This document shows positions 13,282 to 14,232 of a stretch of 14,232 nt of DNA, one piece after another. The stretch's first letter is position 1; the number at the start of each line of letters is the position of its first letter. The translations under genes and the position numbers were made by a program. Source of the DNA: an uncultured Bacillota bacterium. Its GTDB lineage: Bacteria; Bacillota; Clostridia; Peptostreptococcales; Anaerovoracaceae. The stretch is from contig CAMNNV010000018.1 in the NCBI GenBank assembly GCA_946546075.1, positions 1 to 14,232 on the forward strand. The letters are read 5' to 3'. The notes beneath the pieces were generated by a model. That model was not told the origin of the DNA and did no database searches. It was given only the letters and a program-made list of their open reading frames with translations.

Positions 13282-13310
13282 TTGAAAAACCCCTTACGGC
13301 TTGTTATACT
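13282..13310 (+). promoter_or_regulatory. Strong promoter of the small PAS-like gene
   Basis: TTGAAA (13282-13287), a 17-base spacer and TATACT (13305-13310), with TGT at 13302-13304 giving an extended -10. It is divergent from the mrp promoter, with 24 bases between the two -35 elements. The predicted start is near 13317. Confidence 0.8.
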
Positions 13311-13318
13311 AACGTGGT

Positions 13319-13339
13319 AGGTCCACTATCTTTGGACCT
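13319..13339 (+). other. 5'-UTR stem-loop at the start of the small PAS-like mRNA
   Basis: AGGTCCA (13319-13325) and TGGACCT (13333-13339) form a perfect 7-base stem with a 7-base loop. It begins within a few bases of the predicted transcript start. A stem at the very 5' end can protect mRNA from 5'-dependent decay. It has no T tract after it, so it is not an intrinsic terminator. Confidence 0.6.
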
Positions 13340-13381
13340 TCATCCACGGAATCTTTTAATTATTGATCAGAGGAGTATATA

Positions 13382-13765
13382 ATGTCTATCCAATCAACAA
13401 TCAAACAGCTTATTGAAGAAATACAGAATGCAGCCGAAACGATGCTGCCGATCGAGGATCTCCACGTGAAAGACGAACTGAGCAGACTCGCCAAAGAGAT
13501 CGAGACTGCAGACGATATCATGCTGGCGAACACAGTCAGCGACAGAGTCATCGTAAGCAAACTCATGCGCGGGTTCTTCGAGACTGCCGAGATGCCGATC
13601 CTGCTCTGTGATCCCAGCAAAGTCGTAAGATATGCGAATCCTGCAGCATTTGCAGCATACTGCCCTGACGGACAGGAGCTTCTGGGCACCAACGCAGGTA
13701 ACATGGATGTGAAGCTGTCCGAGCTCAAGGAAGGCGACCGTCTCATCGGATACGTATCCATCTAG
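13382..13765 (+). CDS. Small hypothetical protein with helical N-terminus and shortened PAS-like segment
   Basis: I do not recognise a named family for this 127-residue soluble protein. Residues 1-65 look all-helical, acidic and possibly coiled. Residues 66-127 read like an abbreviated PAS domain: FFETAEMPILLCDPSKVVRYANPAA resembles the first PAS strands and the YANPAA turn, and GDRLIGYVSI resembles a last PAS strand, but the middle is too short for a full domain of about 100 residues. No membrane segment, DNA-binding or output domain is visible. Expression signals are strong: near-consensus promoter with extended -10, a 5' stem-loop, AGAGGAG 7 bases before the ATG, and its own terminator. 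It forms a single-gene unit divergent from mrp. A small sensory or partner protein, or a redox or metabolite sensor (Cys76, Cys94), would fit but is inference. Confidence 0.8.
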   Translation: MSIQSTIKQLIEEIQNAAETMLPIEDLHVKDELSRLAKEIETADDIMLANTVSDRVIVSKLMRGFFETAEMPILLCDPSKVVRYANPAAFAAYCPDGQELLGTNAGNMDVKLSELKEGDRLIGYVSI

Positions 13766-13779
13766 ATCTAAAACAAAAG

Positions 13780-13804
13780 CTGCCACAAGTCGTGGCAGTT
13801 TTTT
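13780..13804 (+). terminator. Rho-independent terminator after the small PAS-like gene
   Basis: CTGCCAC (13780-13786), loop AAGTC and GTGGCAG (13792-13798) are followed by six T. On the minus strand the stem is followed by CTTTTGTTTT, so it may also stop transcription from the LysR remnant. It starts 14 bases after the stop codon. Confidence 0.88.
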
Positions 13805-13835
13805 ATTGCAATGATCCGGGCAGCGTATCCGCTCA

Positions 13836-14006
13836 TCACCCGTGGAACCTGTCTATGACGAACTGGGCGAAACGTTTCGCAGCCGGGGACATCTCGCGTT
13901 CCTTCGGGATGGCCATACCGATCTGGACTTTGAAAGGCGGGTCAAGGGGCAGGTATACGACTCCCTTGGTGAATGCACTGCCGATGATGGCGTTGGTACA
14001 GGGCTC
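13836..14006 (-). pseudogene. LysR-family regulator, C-terminal remnant
   Basis: Minus-strand translation from the TGA at 13836-13838 gives a typical LysR substrate-binding-domain end: GVVYLPLDPPFKVQIGMAI followed by PKEREMSPAAKRFAQFV and IDRFHG. Reading upstream, the family-like sequence fades near NAIIG (about 13985-13990), and an in-frame TGA at 14073-14075 closes the frame. At most 78 codons are open, against about 290-300 for a full LysR. The helix-turn-helix and most of the effector domain are missing. No start codon with a ribosome site is present. The right limit is approximate because the break lies within about 13985-14010, where EamA-like coding begins on the other strand. It should be non-functional as a regulator unless the junction is an assembly error. 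Confidence 0.75.
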
Positions 14007-14232
14007 GGAGAATTCCTCTGCATGATCGCTGCCCTCACTTATGCATTTGCCATCATCCTGACGGATCGTCTGTCAAAAAAACATGATCCCATGAGCCTCG
14101 GCGTTCTCTACGTCGGCTTCATGGGGATCATGGGTCTTGTTTCATCTTTTATTTTTGAGACGCCTTCTCTGCCTGCGTCCGGCGGTCAGTGGGCGGCACT
14201 TCTGGCACTGGCACTGCTTTGCACGGCCTTCG
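14007..14232 (+). pseudogene. EamA/DMT-family transporter, second repeat only (5'-truncated, runs off right edge)
   Basis: Plus-strand translation gives GEFLCMIAALTYAFAIILTD (14007-14066), then RLSKKHDPMSLGVLYVGFMG, SFIFETPSLPA and QWAALLALALLCTAF. This is the start of the second EamA repeat of drug/metabolite transporters, with membrane helices at the first and third of these stretches and at the end. A full DMT protein has about 300 residues with 10 helices; the first repeat (about 145 residues) is absent, replaced upstream by antisense LysR sequence. ATG 14022 has only GGAG at 12 bases, a poor start. A single-repeat transporter is possible but less likely. EamA genes are often divergent from a LysR regulator, which matches the orientation of the two remnants. 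Confidence 0.68.

Noticed and set aside
1..14232. tRNA, rRNA, CRISPR, insertion sequence or phage features
   Set aside because: The window is filled by ordinary genes with short intergenic regions; I found no repeat arrays, transposase-like frames or structural RNA patterns on either strand.

Overview
The window looks like chromosome from an anaerobic Bacillota, most likely Clostridia. This rests on strong AGGAGG-type ribosome sites, promoters with 17-base spacers and frequent extended -10 elements, a Firmicutes-type SOS box, a clostridial-style Mrp with a Cys-rich N-terminus, and a radical-SAM DNA-repair pair common in clostridia. Gene density is high and overlaps are tight. I see no rRNA, tRNA, CRISPR, transposase or phage genes. 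A finer placement (for example Eubacteriales Family XIII) would be a guess.

Layout, left to right. (1) Positions 1-5193 hold a four-gene minus-strand operon, surE > DUF2156 acyltransferase-like > glnS > U32 peptidase/RlhA-like. The last gene runs off the left edge. Gaps are 3, 11 and 9 bases, and an extended -10 promoter lies at 5185-5193. (2) Positions 5195-8165 hold a minus-strand operon, radical SAM/HhH protein > TIGR03915/DUF4130 protein > sirtuin, closed by a clean hairpin terminator. Its promoter (TTGAAC, 17 bases, TATAAT) carries a GAAC-N4-GTTC SOS box in the spacer, so I predict a LexA-controlled DNA-damage operon that includes a sirtuin. (3) Positions 8180-9985 hold an isocitrate dehydrogenase-type enzyme followed by an FCD-type GntR regulator, both minus strand. 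(4) Positions 10146-11434 hold a divergent plus-strand pair, YjjP/YjjB (ThrE-type exporter). The shared intergenic region has two promoters and two GTATAC-core boxes that could be GntR operators, suggesting coupled control of organic-acid metabolism and export. (5) Positions 11494-13156 hold a minus-strand operon, Mrp/NBP35 Fe-S carrier > COG1237-type MBL-fold protein, sharing a bidirectional terminator with yjjPB. (6) Positions 13282-13804 hold a small stand-alone plus-strand gene with a near-consensus promoter, a 5'-UTR stem-loop and its own terminator. It encodes a 127-aa protein with a shortened PAS-like segment. (7) Positions 13836-14232 hold a junction. A LysR regulator C-terminus (minus) abuts the second half of an EamA/DMT transporter (plus), as if one deletion removed the heads of a divergent pair.

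The most interesting items are the predicted SOS operon joining a sirtuin to the radical-SAM/DUF4130 repair pair, the IDH/GntR/YjjPB divergent unit, the small PAS-like gene with strong expression signals, and the LysR/EamA junction.
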